A stretch of DNA of 64,000 nt from Flavobacteriales bacterium (GCA_016721005.1 JADKJM010000009.1:263222-327221); one strand, 5' to 3'; shown: positions 27,607-36,902, counted from the stretch's first letter. Numbers and translations: made by a program. Notes: generated from the letters alone by a model not told the origin.

Positions 27607-29160
27607 TTACCTCGGCTTCAGCACCGCCCACGGGATCAGCATTTCCTCCAAGGAGATGCCGCCGTGTTGGAAGGTGTGCCGGAAGTAGGTGACGAAGTGG
27701 TTGTAGTTGTTCGGATACACGAAGAAGCGATCGCTCTTCGCGAAGACGTACGTGGTGCTCACGTTCGCTTTCGGCAAAAAGACCGAAGCCGGGTCCTTGA
27801 TCACCAGCACATCGCGCTGCTCGTAGCTGAGGTTCTTGCCATGCTTGTAGCGCAAGTTGCTGTTGGTGTTGCGGTCGCCGACGATCTTGCTCGGCTCGTT
27901 CACGCGCACGGTGCCATGGTCGGTGGTGAGGACCACGCGGCCACCGCGCTCGGCGATGCCTTTGAAGATGTCGAACAGCGGACTGTGCTCGAACCAGCTC
28001 TTGGTGAGGCTGCGGTATGCGGCGTCGTCCTCGGCCAACTCACGGATCACCTCCATCTCCGTGCGTGCATGGCTGAGCATGTCCACGAAGTTGTAGACGA
28101 TCACGTTGAGCGGATTGCCCATGAGGTTGTCCAAACTGTCCGCGAGCTTCTTGCCGGCGTTCATATTCAGGATCTTGTGGTAGCTGAACTTCACGTTCTT
28201 GCCGAGGCGTTGCAATTGCCCGCCCACGAACTCCTCCTCGTGCATGTTCTTGCTGCCCTCTTCGTCCTCGTTCACCCACTTGCCTGGGTAGCGCTTCTCG
28301 ATCTCGCTCGGCATCATACCGGCGAAGAGCGCGTTGCGCGCGTACTGGGTGGCCGTGGGCAGGATGCTGTAGAAGAGGCCCTGCTCCTCCGTGCGGTAGA
28401 ATTCGCTGAGGATCGGTTCGAGCACGCGCCATTGGTCCAGGCGCAGGTTGTCGATAAGGATCATGAATAGCGGCGGCTGCTTCTCGTCGATCAGCGGCGC
28501 CACCTTGGCCTTGAAGATCTGGTGCGATTGCATCGGCACATCGGTGCCCTTGTTGTTCACCCAGTTCACGTAGTTGTCGGTGACGAAGCGCGAGAACTGC
28601 TCGTTGGCCTCGGCCCATTGCGAGCGGAGGATCTCCGTCATCCCTTGGTCCTGTCCGCCGCTGAGGTCGAGTTCCCAGCGCACGAGTTCGCTGTACAGCT
28701 GCTTCCAGTCCTCGGTGCTGAGGCGATCGCCCATGCGGATGGCGAGCTGGCGGAACTGCTGCTGGTAGTTGGTGTTGCTCTTCTCGCTCACCAGCTTGCG
28801 CCCCTCGAGGTTCTTCTTCAGGGAGAGCAGGATCTGGTTCGGGTTCACGGGCTTGATCAGGTAGTCGCTGATCTTGCCACCGATGGCCTCCTCCATGATG
28901 TGCTCCTCCTCGCTCTTGGTGATCATGATCACCGGTACGAGTGGATGCAGGGCCTTGATGCGCGAGAGCGTTTCCAATCCGCTGAGGCCGGGCATGTTCT
29001 CATCCAGGAAGATGATGTCGTACTCCTTCTTCTTGCTGCTCTCCACGGCATCGAGCCCGTTGTTCACGGTATCCACGCTGTAGCCTTTGGCTTGGAGGAA
29101 GAGCACGTGTGGTCGCAGAAGATCGATCTCGTCGTCGGCCCAGAGGATGTTCGCGGTCAT
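27607..29160 (-). CDS. porX: T9SS response regulator PorX (receiver + PglZ domain)
   Basis: 517 residues from the ATG at 29160. The receiver domain (residues 1-125) has ILWADDEIDLL, the phospho-Asp in IIFLDENMPGLSG, ITKSEEEH and LIKPVNPNQ. A helical linker follows, then an alkaline-phosphatase-like PglZ domain with FMILIDNLRLDQW, YSILPTATQYARNALFAG and LTTDHGTVRV metal-site segments. PorX, with kinase PorY and a sigma factor, controls T9SS genes and has been reported to hydrolyse oligonucleotides. Its presence fits the five T9SS-type tails found here. porY is not in the window. Confidence 0.95.
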   Translation of the reverse strand: MTANILWADDEIDLLRPHVLFLQAKGYSVDTVNNGLDAVESSKKKEYDIIFLDENMPGLSGLETLSRIKALHPLVPVIMITKSEEEHIMEEAIGGKISDYLIKPVNPNQILLSLKKNLEGRKLVSEKSNTNYQQQFRQLAIRMGDRLSTEDWKQLYSELVRWELDLSGGQDQGMTEILRSQWAEANEQFSRFVTDNYVNWVNNKGTDVPMQSHQIFKAKVAPLIDEKQPPLFMILIDNLRLDQWRVLEPILSEFYRTEEQGLFYSILPTATQYARNALFAGMMPSEIEKRYPGKWVNEDEEGSKNMHEEEFVGGQLQRLGKNVKFSYHKILNMNAGKKLADSLDNLMGNPLNVIVYNFVDMLSHARTEMEVIRELAEDDAAYRSLTKSWFEHSPLFDIFKGIAERGGRVVLTTDHGTVRVNEPSKIVGDRNTNSNLRYKHGKNLSYEQRDVLVIKDPASVFLPKANVSTTYVFAKSDRFFVYPNNYNHFVTYFRHTFQHGGISLEEMLIPWAVLKPR

Positions 29161-29367
29161 AGTCGGGTTGATGGCACTTTTCGGCGCTACGGGTTCAGTG
29201 ATGAAAGTTCGCATGCAAGAGCAACGGGATAGTTGGTCCGTTGTTGCCCAGTACTTTCGGGCCCGAAGGTAGACCTACCGGAAAAAGCAAGGATGGGATC
29301 AGCCGCAAAGGCGCAAAGACGCGAAGGATCGGCGCATAGGACCGTAAATGCCGCTAGGGTTGAATTA

Positions 29368-29536
29368 GCCGCAGAGGCGCGAAGGCGCAAAGAAGTGAAG
29401 CGCCTCGGTTCAAATGCCGCAAGGATGATCCGCCAAGACGGATCCTTTGCGGCGTCTTCGTCGCGGCGCGGATCCAGTTACATTCCTTGCACCTTTGCGG
29501 CCAACCACCTTCTTCGCGCCTTCGCGCCTCTGCGGC
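29368..29536. repeat. 28-bp inverted repeat pair in the porX-HD gap
   Basis: GCCGCAGAGGCGCGAAGGCG followed by CAAAGAAG (29368-29395) is repeated in inverse orientation at 29509-29536 with one mismatch; a third, degenerate half (GCCGCAAAGGCGCAAAGACG) lies near 29301. Short inverted-end elements of this gcagaggcg type are common in Bacteroidota gaps and look like MITE-type or REP elements. The 413-bp gap between porX and the HD gene has no gene. Confidence 0.7.
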
Positions 29537-29573
29537 CACCTTTGTATTTGCACACCTCGCTAGCGCCTTCCGC

Positions 29574-30794
29574 ATGAAGATCCTCAACGATCCGATCTAC
29601 GGGTTCATCAGCGTGCCCAACGCGCAGGTGCTCGCGCTCATCGATCATCCGTGGTTCCAGCGGCTGCGGTACATCAAGCAATTGGGTCTCTCCCACTTGG
29701 TGTATCCGGGTGCGTTACACACGCGCTTTCACCATGCACTGGGCGCGATGCATCTCATGGGCGAAGCCATCGCCACGTTGCGGAGCAAGGGGCACGACAT
29801 CAGCGATGCAGAAGCGCATGGTGCCGCGATCGCGATCCTGTTGCACGACATCGGCCATGGGCCATTCAGCCACGCACTGGAGCACACCCTCGTGGAAGGC
29901 ATCGGCCATGAGGATGTGAGTGCGTTGGTGATGGACGCGCTGAACGAACGCTTCGATGGTGCGCTCACGATGGGCATCGACATCTTTCGCGACACGCACC
30001 CTCGACGTGCGTTGCACCAACTCGTGAGCAGCCAGTTGGACGTGGACCGCATCGACTACCTGAACCGCGACAGTTTCTACACCGGCGTGAGCGAAGGCGT
30101 GATCGGCGGCGAACGGATCCTGAAGATGCTGGAGATCCGCGACGACAAGCTTGTGGTGGAGGAGAAAGCGATCTACAGCATCGAGAAGTTCCTTGTTGCA
30201 CGCCGCTTGATGTACTGGCAGGTGTACCTGCACAAGACCGTGGTGGCTTGCGAGATGATGTTGGTGGAAACGCTGCGCCGCGCGAAGGTGCTCGCGCTCG
30301 GTGGCACCGTCGTCTTCGCCTCGCCCGCGTTGCAGGTCTTCCTCACCGCGCGGCACGACCGCACGTCCTTCCGCGATCCGGCCATCCTCGGCGAGTTCCT
30401 CCGCTTGGACGACCACGACATCATGGGCGCCGTGAAAGTGTGGACGCGTCACCCGGACAAGGTGCTCGCCACATTGGCCAGCGACCTGGTGGAACGCCGC
30501 AACCTGCACATCCGCTTGCAGAATGCGCCGTGGGATGCGGATCAAGTAGCCACGCTGCGCAAGCAAGTGGCCGACCAGCTCGGTATCTCCACTGCCGACT
30601 CCGAACGCTTCGTGATCACAGGCAGCATCGTGAACAACGCCTACGACCCCACGCACGACCGCATCGAACTGCTGCACAAGGATGGCAGCCTGCGCGACAT
30701 CGCCGACGCCAGTGACAACCTCGGCATCAGCGCGCTGAGTACCCCGGTGGAGAAGTGGTACTTGGCGTGGCCGAGGTGGTTGGGGAAGATGTGA
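29574..30794 (+). CDS. HD-domain phosphohydrolase (dGTPase-like)
   Basis: 406 residues from the ATG at 29574 (MKILNDPIYGFI). Metal ligands of the HD fold: RFHHALGAMH (about residues 51-60), AILLHDIGHGPFSH (HD at 91-92), and LVSSQLDVDRIDYLNRDSFYTG. It belongs to the HD family related to dGTP triphosphohydrolases and SAMHD1 that in Bacteroidota commonly precedes lpxD. Here lpxD is 12 kb downstream, so an insertion has apparently split the cluster. The last 117 bp of the gene are copied at 33040-33156 and the last 67 bp or so at 32298-32364. Confidence 0.93.
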   Translation: MKILNDPIYGFISVPNAQVLALIDHPWFQRLRYIKQLGLSHLVYPGALHTRFHHALGAMHLMGEAIATLRSKGHDISDAEAHGAAIAILLHDIGHGPFSHALEHTLVEGIGHEDVSALVMDALNERFDGALTMGIDIFRDTHPRRALHQLVSSQLDVDRIDYLNRDSFYTGVSEGVIGGERILKMLEIRDDKLVVEEKAIYSIEKFLVARRLMYWQVYLHKTVVACEMMLVETLRRAKVLALGGTVVFASPALQVFLTARHDRTSFRDPAILGEFLRLDDHDIMGAVKVWTRHPDKVLATLASDLVERRNLHIRLQNAPWDADQVATLRKQVADQLGISTADSERFVITGSIVNNAYDPTHDRIELLHKDGSLRDIADASDNLGISALSTPVEKWYLAWPRWLGKM

Positions 30795-30848
30795 TCTAAG
30801 GCAGCGCATGAGCCACACCCGTCGTCATCGTTCAACAGATCACAGAAA

Positions 30849-32306
30849 ATGATCCGGCACGTATCCATCCTACTTGCGGTGATGCCCTCCTTGGGCAGTG
30901 CACAGGAATACCAACCTTTTGTCTCTGGGATGCAACGTGCCTTTCTGGATGATAGCGGTCTTGGTAGGGTGTACAGCTTGGCATTGGATCCCATCACTGC
31001 CAGCAATGGCGACACCACATACGCCAACTACTTCCTGTTGAACGCGGTCGACAGCCAGAGTGACTTCTGCTTGGGTTGGGGTTGGCCGAACTGCTTGAAA
31101 CAGGATCTGCCATCATGGTTCGGCCCCCGGCTCGAGGGATCGACCGACGGTAGCTTTCGATTGTTCAACATCCTCGGTGACACACTGCATCTGGATCCCG
31201 GGATCCCCTTTGGGGATACGTCTGCGATCTTTCAAGATCAAAACCAGCTGTTCTCGCTGATCTATGAGCAGCGGGACACCGCAACCTTCCTAGGGATCCC
31301 GGATTCCGCGCGGTACTACCGCATCTTGCATACCGACCCTAGCGGAAACCCGATCAATTCCTCCGTGCAAGGTTCGCGGATCATCATCGGAAAGGACCTA
31401 GGGGTGATCAGCTTCTTCCAAGTGGACTCCTTCCCTGCGGTGCTCCGGCCGATCCACATGATCGGTGATGCCGTCCGGCAAGTTGGTCTCCATACCATCA
31501 CGGAGGCCACCGTGCATGACTATGCACCAGGCGATGAGGTCCAGTATCGCAGCGCGAGCGGCACGTATCCCCCACCTTCCAATTCCGTCACCTTCACCAA
31601 GTACACCATTCTTGCGCGAACGGAGACCGCCACTGATGTGACGTACACCGTCAGCTCAGAATCCTTCCATGTTGGGCAGGGCGGCGTCACGCTCAACTCC
31701 GGTGAACTCACCTACTCAAAGATCGATGTGATCGCCGAGATCCCTTTTGAAGAGTTCAATGGGAGTTCGAGATACTTGAACTTCTTCCCACACTGCGGCC
31801 AAGTGTTCGGGGCATATGGATACTCACCGGTCCATGGTCTCGGGTATTGCGAGGCGGATGATTGTTGGACAGGTATTGACACCAATGGGCCACCGCCCAG
31901 CGACGAATACGGCTACCTGTTAGGCGTCGGTCATACCTATTCCCATTTGACCTACCCGATAGGCCCGTTGGGCGCACCAACGTCCAGTGGTCTTTCCATT
32001 CCCTACTTCAAGAAGAACGGTATCCCTTGCGGCATTGAAGCGATCGTCGGGATCGAGGAGAACGCCTTCGACCAAGGATTGATCATCTCACCCGTTCCGA
32101 GCGATGGTCACTTCACGGTCCAAGCGAACTCTCCTATCCAACGCGTGGATGTCTTCGACCTGCAAGGGAGGAACGTCGGCGGGTTCATCGTGAACGACAC
32201 GAGCGTGGAACTGGAACTCGGCGATCGGCCTGAAGGCTTGTACATGGTACATGTGCAGTTCTTGAACGGCATCCGTGCGATGCGAAGGATCTTGATCGCG
32301 CGTTGA
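30849..32306 (+). CDS. T9SS-sorted secreted protein, unknown
   Basis: 485 residues: signal peptide (MIRHVSILLAVMPSLGSA), a long beta-rich region without a recognised domain, and a C-terminal T9SS type A tail (IISPVPSDGHFTVQ, RVDVFDLQGRNV, PEGLYMVHVQF). Probably exported to the surface. It starts 55 bp after the HD gene, and its stop codon falls inside a copy of the HD gene's 3' end (32298-32364), so the gene sits between two copies of that end. Confidence 0.85.
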   Translation: MIRHVSILLAVMPSLGSAQEYQPFVSGMQRAFLDDSGLGRVYSLALDPITASNGDTTYANYFLLNAVDSQSDFCLGWGWPNCLKQDLPSWFGPRLEGSTDGSFRLFNILGDTLHLDPGIPFGDTSAIFQDQNQLFSLIYEQRDTATFLGIPDSARYYRILHTDPSGNPINSSVQGSRIIIGKDLGVISFFQVDSFPAVLRPIHMIGDAVRQVGLHTITEATVHDYAPGDEVQYRSASGTYPPPSNSVTFTKYTILARTETATDVTYTVSSESFHVGQGGVTLNSGELTYSKIDVIAEIPFEEFNGSSRYLNFFPHCGQVFGAYGYSPVHGLGYCEADDCWTGIDTNGPPPSDEYGYLLGVGHTYSHLTYPIGPLGAPTSSGLSIPYFKKNGIPCGIEAIVGIEENAFDQGLIISPVPSDGHFTVQANSPIQRVDVFDLQGRNVGGFIVNDTSVELELGDRPEGLYMVHVQFLNGIRAMRRILIAR

Positions 32307-32364
32307 GCACGGCAGTGGAGATGTGGTACTTGGCGTGGCCGAGGTGGTTGGGGAAGATGTGATC
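32298..32364 (+). repeat. Second copy of the HD-gene 3' end
   Basis: 67 bp aligned without gaps to 30730-30796 (end of the HD gene plus two bases). About six mismatches fall in the first 30 bp; the last ~40 bp (GTGGTACTTGGCGTGGCCGA and on) are identical. It contains the stop codon of the T9SS gene. Confidence 0.9.
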
Positions 32365-32464
32365 ATCTTGCGGGCGGGCTTGAAGGCCGGGCAGTGGAGA
32401 TCGCACCGAATGTTGACAGGAATACGCCGCATTCTCTAGGTTTGGGTGTTGAACGCCGGGACGC

Positions 32465-32806
32465 ATGGCCGCCATCCCTCCCCCCAAGGAATTCGGTCTC
32501 CAATGGCAGGCCGAATACGGACGTACACGGATGCGATGGATGTTCGTCATCCTGGGCCGGAACAAGTCGGTGTTGACGGAGATCAAGGAGGAGCTCGCCA
32601 AGGATGGCCATCGTCTGTACTCGATCTCCTACCATCGGTCCGAGTCCACGTACGTGTTCATATTGGCGAAGTTGGCGCAGTTCAACAAGGAGCAATTGCA
32701 GGCGGAGATCCTCCGCGTACACCGCTCTTGCGCGCGGCGCGGCGCCATCGGCCTGGATGATGTGGATGTGGAAGAACTGCACGCCAGTGACCTGGAGAGG
32801 AATTGA
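32465..32806 (+). CDS. Hypothetical cytosolic protein
   Basis: 113 residues, or 91 if the ATG at 32531 (MRWMFVILGRN) is used. Mixed alpha/beta with charged helices: VLTEIKEELAKDGHRL, FILAKLAQFNKEQLQAEI, GAIGLDDVDVEELHASD. Codon use looks like the neighbours. No family was recognised. It is flanked by a copied HD-gene end (32298-32364) and a beta-flower-type chimera, so it is part of the inserted block. Confidence 0.55.
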   Translation: MAAIPPPKEFGLQWQAEYGRTRMRWMFVILGRNKSVLTEIKEELAKDGHRLYSISYHRSESTYVFILAKLAQFNKEQLQAEILRVHRSCARRGAIGLDDVDVEELHASDLERN

Positions 32807-32850
32807 CGCGAGCACTTGGGACGTGGAACCCGTGACGGCTTCGCTACACC

Positions 32851-32889
32851 CCGGACCGATCTTTGCCCCTTCTACGAAAACCCACCGCC
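32851..32889 (+). promoter_or_regulatory. Duplicated leader of the repeat-protein genes
   Basis: CCGGACCGATCTTTGCCC at 32851 stands 39 bp before the ATG at 32890, and the same sequence stands 39 bp before the ATG at 34816 (34777-34794). GATCTTTG resembles the Bacteroidota -7 element (TAnnTTTG). The copied leader suggests that promoter and 5' end were duplicated together. Confidence 0.5.
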
Positions 32890-33156
32890 ATGCGCCTGCT
32901 CCTCCTCGCATCCTTCTTCCTCTTCACCTTTACGAGCAACGCCCAACGCATCGAGAACGCATCGCGCAGCACCACCGGCTACATCAACCCCGATGGGCGC
33001 ATCGAGAACAGCAGCCGCAGTACCGTGGGCTACATCAACAAGGATGGCAGCCTCCGCGACATCGCTTCCGCCAGTGATAACCTCAGCATCAGCGCGCTGA
33101 GTACCCCGGTGGAGAAGTGGTACTTGGCGTGGCCGAGGTGGTTGGGGAAGATGTGA
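32890..33156 (+). CDS. Chimeric secreted protein: beta-flower repeat start fused to the HD-gene end
   Basis: 88 residues. Residues 1-19 are a signal peptide (MRLLLLASFFLFTFTSNAQ) identical to that of the protein at 34816; then come two or so repeats RIENSSRSTVGYINKDG; from residue ~51 on (DGSLRDIASASDNL to the end) it is the C-terminus of the HD protein at 29574. The switch falls on AAGGATGGCAGC, which both parents share. The product would be exported but probably has no native fold. It is best seen as a recombination product; expression is unproven. Confidence 0.7.
   Translation: MRLLLLASFFLFTFTSNAQRIENASRSTTGYINPDGRIENSSRSTVGYINKDGSLRDIASASDNLSISALSTPVEKWYLAWPRWLGKM
33040..33156 (+). repeat. 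Third copy of the HD-gene 3' end
   Basis: 117 bp, gap-free match to 30678-30794, in frame and ending at the same stop codon; only a handful of substitutions (for example GACGCC to TCCGCC). It supplies the C-terminal half of the chimeric gene. Confidence 0.92.
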
Positions 33157-33248
33157 ACGCCTCGCGCAATAACAAAGATCTCGTCAAACTCGGCTGTGCT
33201 GCGAACCTGTGCGCGGTACTTTACCACGCGAACCAAATCTGGTCACTG

Positions 33249-34772
33249 ATGCACATCTCCCACTTCACCGATCAACGTTTCGTGATCGCGGTGGCCCTTA
33301 CCACCCTCCCCTTTCTGTCTTGTGGCCAGAACAAGAAGGACACGCACACGCAGCTATACGAGCAGTACTTGTCCGAAGCACATGCACGGGGCCAGTTCAA
33401 CGGCAACGCGCTCGTGGTCGAACGCGGAGAGGTGGTTTATCAGGGATCCTTCGGGATCAAGAGCATTGATCCGGTTGCCCCGCTGGACCTGAACTCCGTC
33501 TTCCGCCTGGGGTCCGTCAGCAAGCAGTTCACCGCCATGGCGATCATGATGCTACAGGAACAGGGCAAGTTGGAGTACGACCAGGACATCCGCGACTTCC
33601 TCCCGGAATTGCCCTACGAAGGGATCACCATCAGGCACTTGCTGAACCATGTCTCCGGCTTGCCGGACTACAACAGGCTCATGGATGAGAACTGGAAGAC
33701 GGACCTGACCTTCACCGATCCGAAGAAGTCCATCACTGGAAATGAGGACTGCGTGAGGATGCTCGCCGAGTTGCACCCTCCGGTCCATTTCAAGCCAGGC
33801 CAGAAGTGGGAATACAGTAACACCGGCTACATGTTGCTCGCCACCATGGTGGCCAGGATATCGGGCGTATCGTTCGCCACCTACCTGCACGATCACGTCT
33901 TCGAGCCCGCTGGCATGAGCCACACCGTGGTCTACCACTATGTGCCCGGACCTGATGCGAACATGCCGGACCGTGCCTTTGGATTCTCCATGGGTTGGAA
34001 CGGGGTGGACATGCTCCCTAGCGACGCGCACTACCTGAACGCAGCGCATGGTGATGGCGGTGTCTTCTCCACGGTGGGCGACTTGATGAAATGGGACAGG
34101 ATCCTGTACACGGACAAGCTCGTCACCCGCAAAACCCTTGAGGAGGCGTTCACTCCGGCGGTCCTTGCGAACGGCGATACGACCGACTATGGCTTCGGCT
34201 GGTTCATTGAACGAACACCGGCAGGGAAGAAAGTCGTTCACCATTCCGGTGGATGGCTCGGCTTCATCACCAACATCCGCCGGGAGATCGACGAGGACAA
34301 TTGCATCATCGTGCTTACGAACAAATCCACGCGCTACTACGGCATCCCGGACGATCTGGACAGGATCATTCATGATGAACCCTATGCGCTACCACGGTTC
34401 TACATCCGCGATCCCATTGGGAAAACGCTGGCAACGGAAGGCGTAGGGTCGGCCATCGCCCAATACAAGAAGCTGAAAGCGGAACGGCCGCAGGACTACC
34501 TCTTCGAAGAGCAGGAACTCAACGTGTTCGGATACCAATTGCTCTGGGCTGATCGCGTCGAAGACGCCGTTGCGATCCTCCGACTGAACATGGAGGAATA
34601 CCCGCGTTCCGCCAACGTGTATGACAGTTATGGCGATGTGCTTCTTGCGAACGGCGATACCGCTGCTGCGTTGACCAACTTCAAGAAGGCCCTGGCCATG
34701 GACCCCGCGTTCGCCGGACTACAGGAGAAGATCAAGGGCCTCGAGGAAAGTGTCGTGCCTGCCAGAAAATAA
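33249..34772 (+). CDS. Serine hydrolase of the beta-lactamase/DD-peptidase (class C-like) family with C-terminal TPR-like region
   Basis: 507 residues from the ATG at 33249; a lipobox-type signal (TTLPFLSCGQ) suggests a lipoprotein. Catalytic motifs of the class C/DD-peptidase fold: SVSKQFTA (SxxK), YSNTGY (YxN), and HHSGGW (HxG). The last ~110 residues (GYQLLWADRVEDAVAILRLN, SYGDVLLANGDTAAAL) look like tetratricopeptide helices, a known combination in Bacteroidota. It probably acts on peptidoglycan peptides, D-amino-acid peptides or esters in the periplasm. A role in drug resistance is not implied. Confidence 0.9.
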   Translation: MHISHFTDQRFVIAVALTTLPFLSCGQNKKDTHTQLYEQYLSEAHARGQFNGNALVVERGEVVYQGSFGIKSIDPVAPLDLNSVFRLGSVSKQFTAMAIMMLQEQGKLEYDQDIRDFLPELPYEGITIRHLLNHVSGLPDYNRLMDENWKTDLTFTDPKKSITGNEDCVRMLAELHPPVHFKPGQKWEYSNTGYMLLATMVARISGVSFATYLHDHVFEPAGMSHTVVYHYVPGPDANMPDRAFGFSMGWNGVDMLPSDAHYLNAAHGDGGVFSTVGDLMKWDRILYTDKLVTRKTLEEAFTPAVLANGDTTDYGFGWFIERTPAGKKVVHHSGGWLGFITNIRREIDEDNCIIVLTNKSTRYYGIPDDLDRIIHDEPYALPRFYIRDPIGKTLATEGVGSAIAQYKKLKAERPQDYLFEEQELNVFGYQLLWADRVEDAVAILRLNMEEYPRSANVYDSYGDVLLANGDTAAALTNFKKALAMDPAFAGLQEKIKGLEESVVPARK

Positions 34773-34815
34773 CCAACCGGACCGATCTTTGCCCAACCGC
34801 CCATAACCCACCGCC

Positions 34816-35226
34816 ATGCGCCTGCTCCTCCTCGCATCCTTCTTCCTCTTCACCTTTACGAGCAACGCCCAACGCATCGAGAACAGCAGCCGCAGCACCA
34901 CCGGCTACATCAACCCGGATGGGCGCATTGAGAACAGCAGCCGCAGTACCATCGGCTACATCAACAAGGATGGCCGCATCGAGAACGCCTCGCGCAGCAC
35001 CATCGGGTACATCAATGCGGACGGGCGCATCGAGAACAGCAGCCGCAGCACCGTGGGCTACGTGAACAAGGACGGTCGTGTGGAGAACAGCAGTCGCAGC
35101 ACAATAGGGTATGTGAACGCCGATGGCCGCGTGGAGAACAGCAGTCGAAGCACCATTGGTTATGCCAACGATGTACCCGCGACATGGGCCGCGGTGTTCT
35201 TCTTCTTCTTCACGTTCGAGAAGTAG
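34816..35226 (+). CDS. Secreted short-repeat protein (5-fold beta-flower type)
   Basis: 136 residues: signal peptide, then six units of a 17-residue repeat with consensus RIENSSRSTIGYINKDG, ending in ATWAAVFFFFFTFEK. The repeat and aromatic end match proteins annotated as 5-fold beta-flower in Bacteroidota, where each unit is one blade of a small ring. Function is unknown. The 5' half was copied to 32851 (chimera) and the 3' end to 36934-37119, so this looks like the parent copy. It lies 44 bp after the serine hydrolase gene. Confidence 0.8.
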   Translation: MRLLLLASFFLFTFTSNAQRIENSSRSTTGYINPDGRIENSSRSTIGYINKDGRIENASRSTIGYINADGRIENSSRSTVGYVNKDGRVENSSRSTIGYVNADGRVENSSRSTIGYANDVPATWAAVFFFFFTFEK

Positions 35227-35369
35227 GGGGCGGGGTTCGGCACTGTACCTCTGGATCGCATGTGGCCCCGGGAGTGGGACCGAACCGGGCGGGTAACACA
35301 ACCAAGATGGAATGGCACGTCCAGGTCATTGAGGTGTCGATCCTACCTTCAACCCAAATTGGAAATACC

Positions 35370-36902
35370 ATGATCCAACGTCGCACCATCATGTTGCTGC
35401 TGTTATGTGCCTCGGTTGCAGGCCTGCACGCGCAAGCACCCTTCAACTACAACTACGACGACCCTGCCACCGCCGGGGGAGGCTTCTCGGACGGCGCGCG
35501 CGCCAGCAACGGCGACCTGCTGATCACGGAAGGAACACTGGTGGTGGGGCGGGTGTCGCTCATGCGGCTGGATCCGCAAGGGCAGCCGCTGTGGGCGGTG
35601 GCCTCCACTTTACAGGGCAGCGGCATGAAGGGCATCCTGGAACGGCCCAACGGGGAGTTGCTGTTGGGCGGTCTTATGTACGATATCGGCACGACCAACT
35701 TGGAGCCTTCATTCCATCGCTTCGATGCGAATGGCAGCTGGCTGGATTCGCGCTATTATCGACTCGACACATTGCACGCGTTCATCAGGGGCGCCATCGC
35801 CACCACCGCAGGCCGGATGGTAACGGTGTTCTCGGCGAACGACCCGGCTCTCTACGGCCTCATCGCGGTGGACGGTACCGGCCAGTTGCTCTGGTGCAAG
35901 ACCTATCCCATGTCACAGTCCCTGCTGGACTACGTGTCCATCGCTCCTGCCCCGATGGGTGCCACCCTGATGTTCTACACCGATGTGGGCGCCAGCCCCC
36001 AAGCGCGTGCACGGATGGTGAGCAGCAACGGCCAGACCCTCTGGGAGCGGGCTTACACGATCCAGGGCAGCGGGAACGGCTACGTGGAAAAGCTGGTGCG
36101 CATCACCGACGACCTATATGCCGCGCAATACGTACTGCCGTCCGGCGCGGTGCAACATGCGAGCGGCGTGCTCTTCATCAGCGGAAGCGGCGATGTGATC
36201 AGCGCCCATGCGTACCAGCATGCCAGCCTCAACTTCGGGTATGGGAGCCTCTGGAGCCTAGGGGACGACAAGCTCCTGTTCTCACATGCACTAAGCAGCG
36301 GCACGCCAACGGTCCCGATCCTTGCACGGATCGACACCACGGGCCAGATCCTCGACTTCATTCCCTACGATACCGCGACCTCCCAAATGATGAGCGATGC
36401 GCTGCCCATGGGTGCTGACACGGCCTACTTGGTGTATGCACCGGACCAGATCATGCTACGGCCGCTCACCGATCCGCAGATGATCTGCGAAGAAGCGGGA
36501 GACCCGCTTGTGCACATTCTGCTTACTGCCAGCAGCATGGTGGTGAGCACCCCGAGTGCGAACCTCGTGCCCACCATGGTCACGATCACACCCGACTTCT
36601 TCCCGGTGGATATGCAGGCCGTTCTGCATTGCAATACCACGGGGCTGGTAACACCGCTTCCTCGCGCTGCCGGGGTTTCCGTTTATCCAACTCCGGCGAC
36701 CGATGCCATCCATTTGGCCTGGGCCAACGGAACAGGACAAGCCGTTGTCCGCATCGTCGATGCCCTGGGCCATCTCATCCGGGTAATGGAGGTCCGGGGG
36801 GCCATGGTCGATCTGGATGTGACCGATCTACCGCACGGGATCTACACAGTGCGGTGCATTGGCAATGGATCGAGCGCCGTTGGGAGGTTCGTGAAGGAGT
36901 AG
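35370..36902 (+). CDS. T9SS-sorted secreted protein with propeller-like repeats
   Basis: 510 residues from the ATG at 35370 (MIQRRTIMLLLLCASVAG, signal peptide). The body has repeated strands such as VSLMRLDPQGQPLWA, FHRFDANGSWL, LIAVDGTGQLLWCK and ILARIDTTGQIL, as in beta-propellers. The last ~80 residues (VSVYPTPATD, VRIVDALGHLI, LPHGIYTVRC) are a T9SS type A tail. It lies between the beta-flower-type gene and a copy of that gene's 3' end. Confidence 0.85.
   Translation: MIQRRTIMLLLLCASVAGLHAQAPFNYNYDDPATAGGGFSDGARASNGDLLITEGTLVVGRVSLMRLDPQGQPLWAVASTLQGSGMKGILERPNGELLLGGLMYDIGTTNLEPSFHRFDANGSWLDSRYYRLDTLHAFIRGAIATTAGRMVTVFSANDPALYGLIAVDGTGQLLWCKTYPMSQSLLDYVSIAPAPMGATLMFYTDVGASPQARARMVSSNGQTLWERAYTIQGSGNGYVEKLVRITDDLYAAQYVLPSGAVQHASGVLFISGSGDVISAHAYQHASLNFGYGSLWSLGDDKLLFSHALSSGTPTVPILARIDTTGQILDFIPYDTATSQMMSDALPMGADTAYLVYAPDQIMLRPLTDPQMICEEAGDPLVHILLTASSMVVSTPSANLVPTMVTITPDFFPVDMQAVLHCNTTGLVTPLPRAAGVSVYPTPATDAIHLAWANGTGQAVVRIVDALGHLIRVMEVRGAMVDLDVTDLPHGIYTVRCIGNGSSAVGRFVKE

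Noticed and set aside
27607..29160. PglZ domain as a BREX/Pgl phage-defence gene
   Set aside because: The protein has a receiver domain first and matches PorX of T9SS; no other BREX genes are present.
33249..34772. Beta-lactamase resistance gene
   Set aside because: SxxK, YxN and HxG motifs place it in the broad serine hydrolase/DD-peptidase family; the TPR-like tail and lipoprotein signal suit a cell-wall or peptide hydrolase. No evidence for drug hydrolysis.
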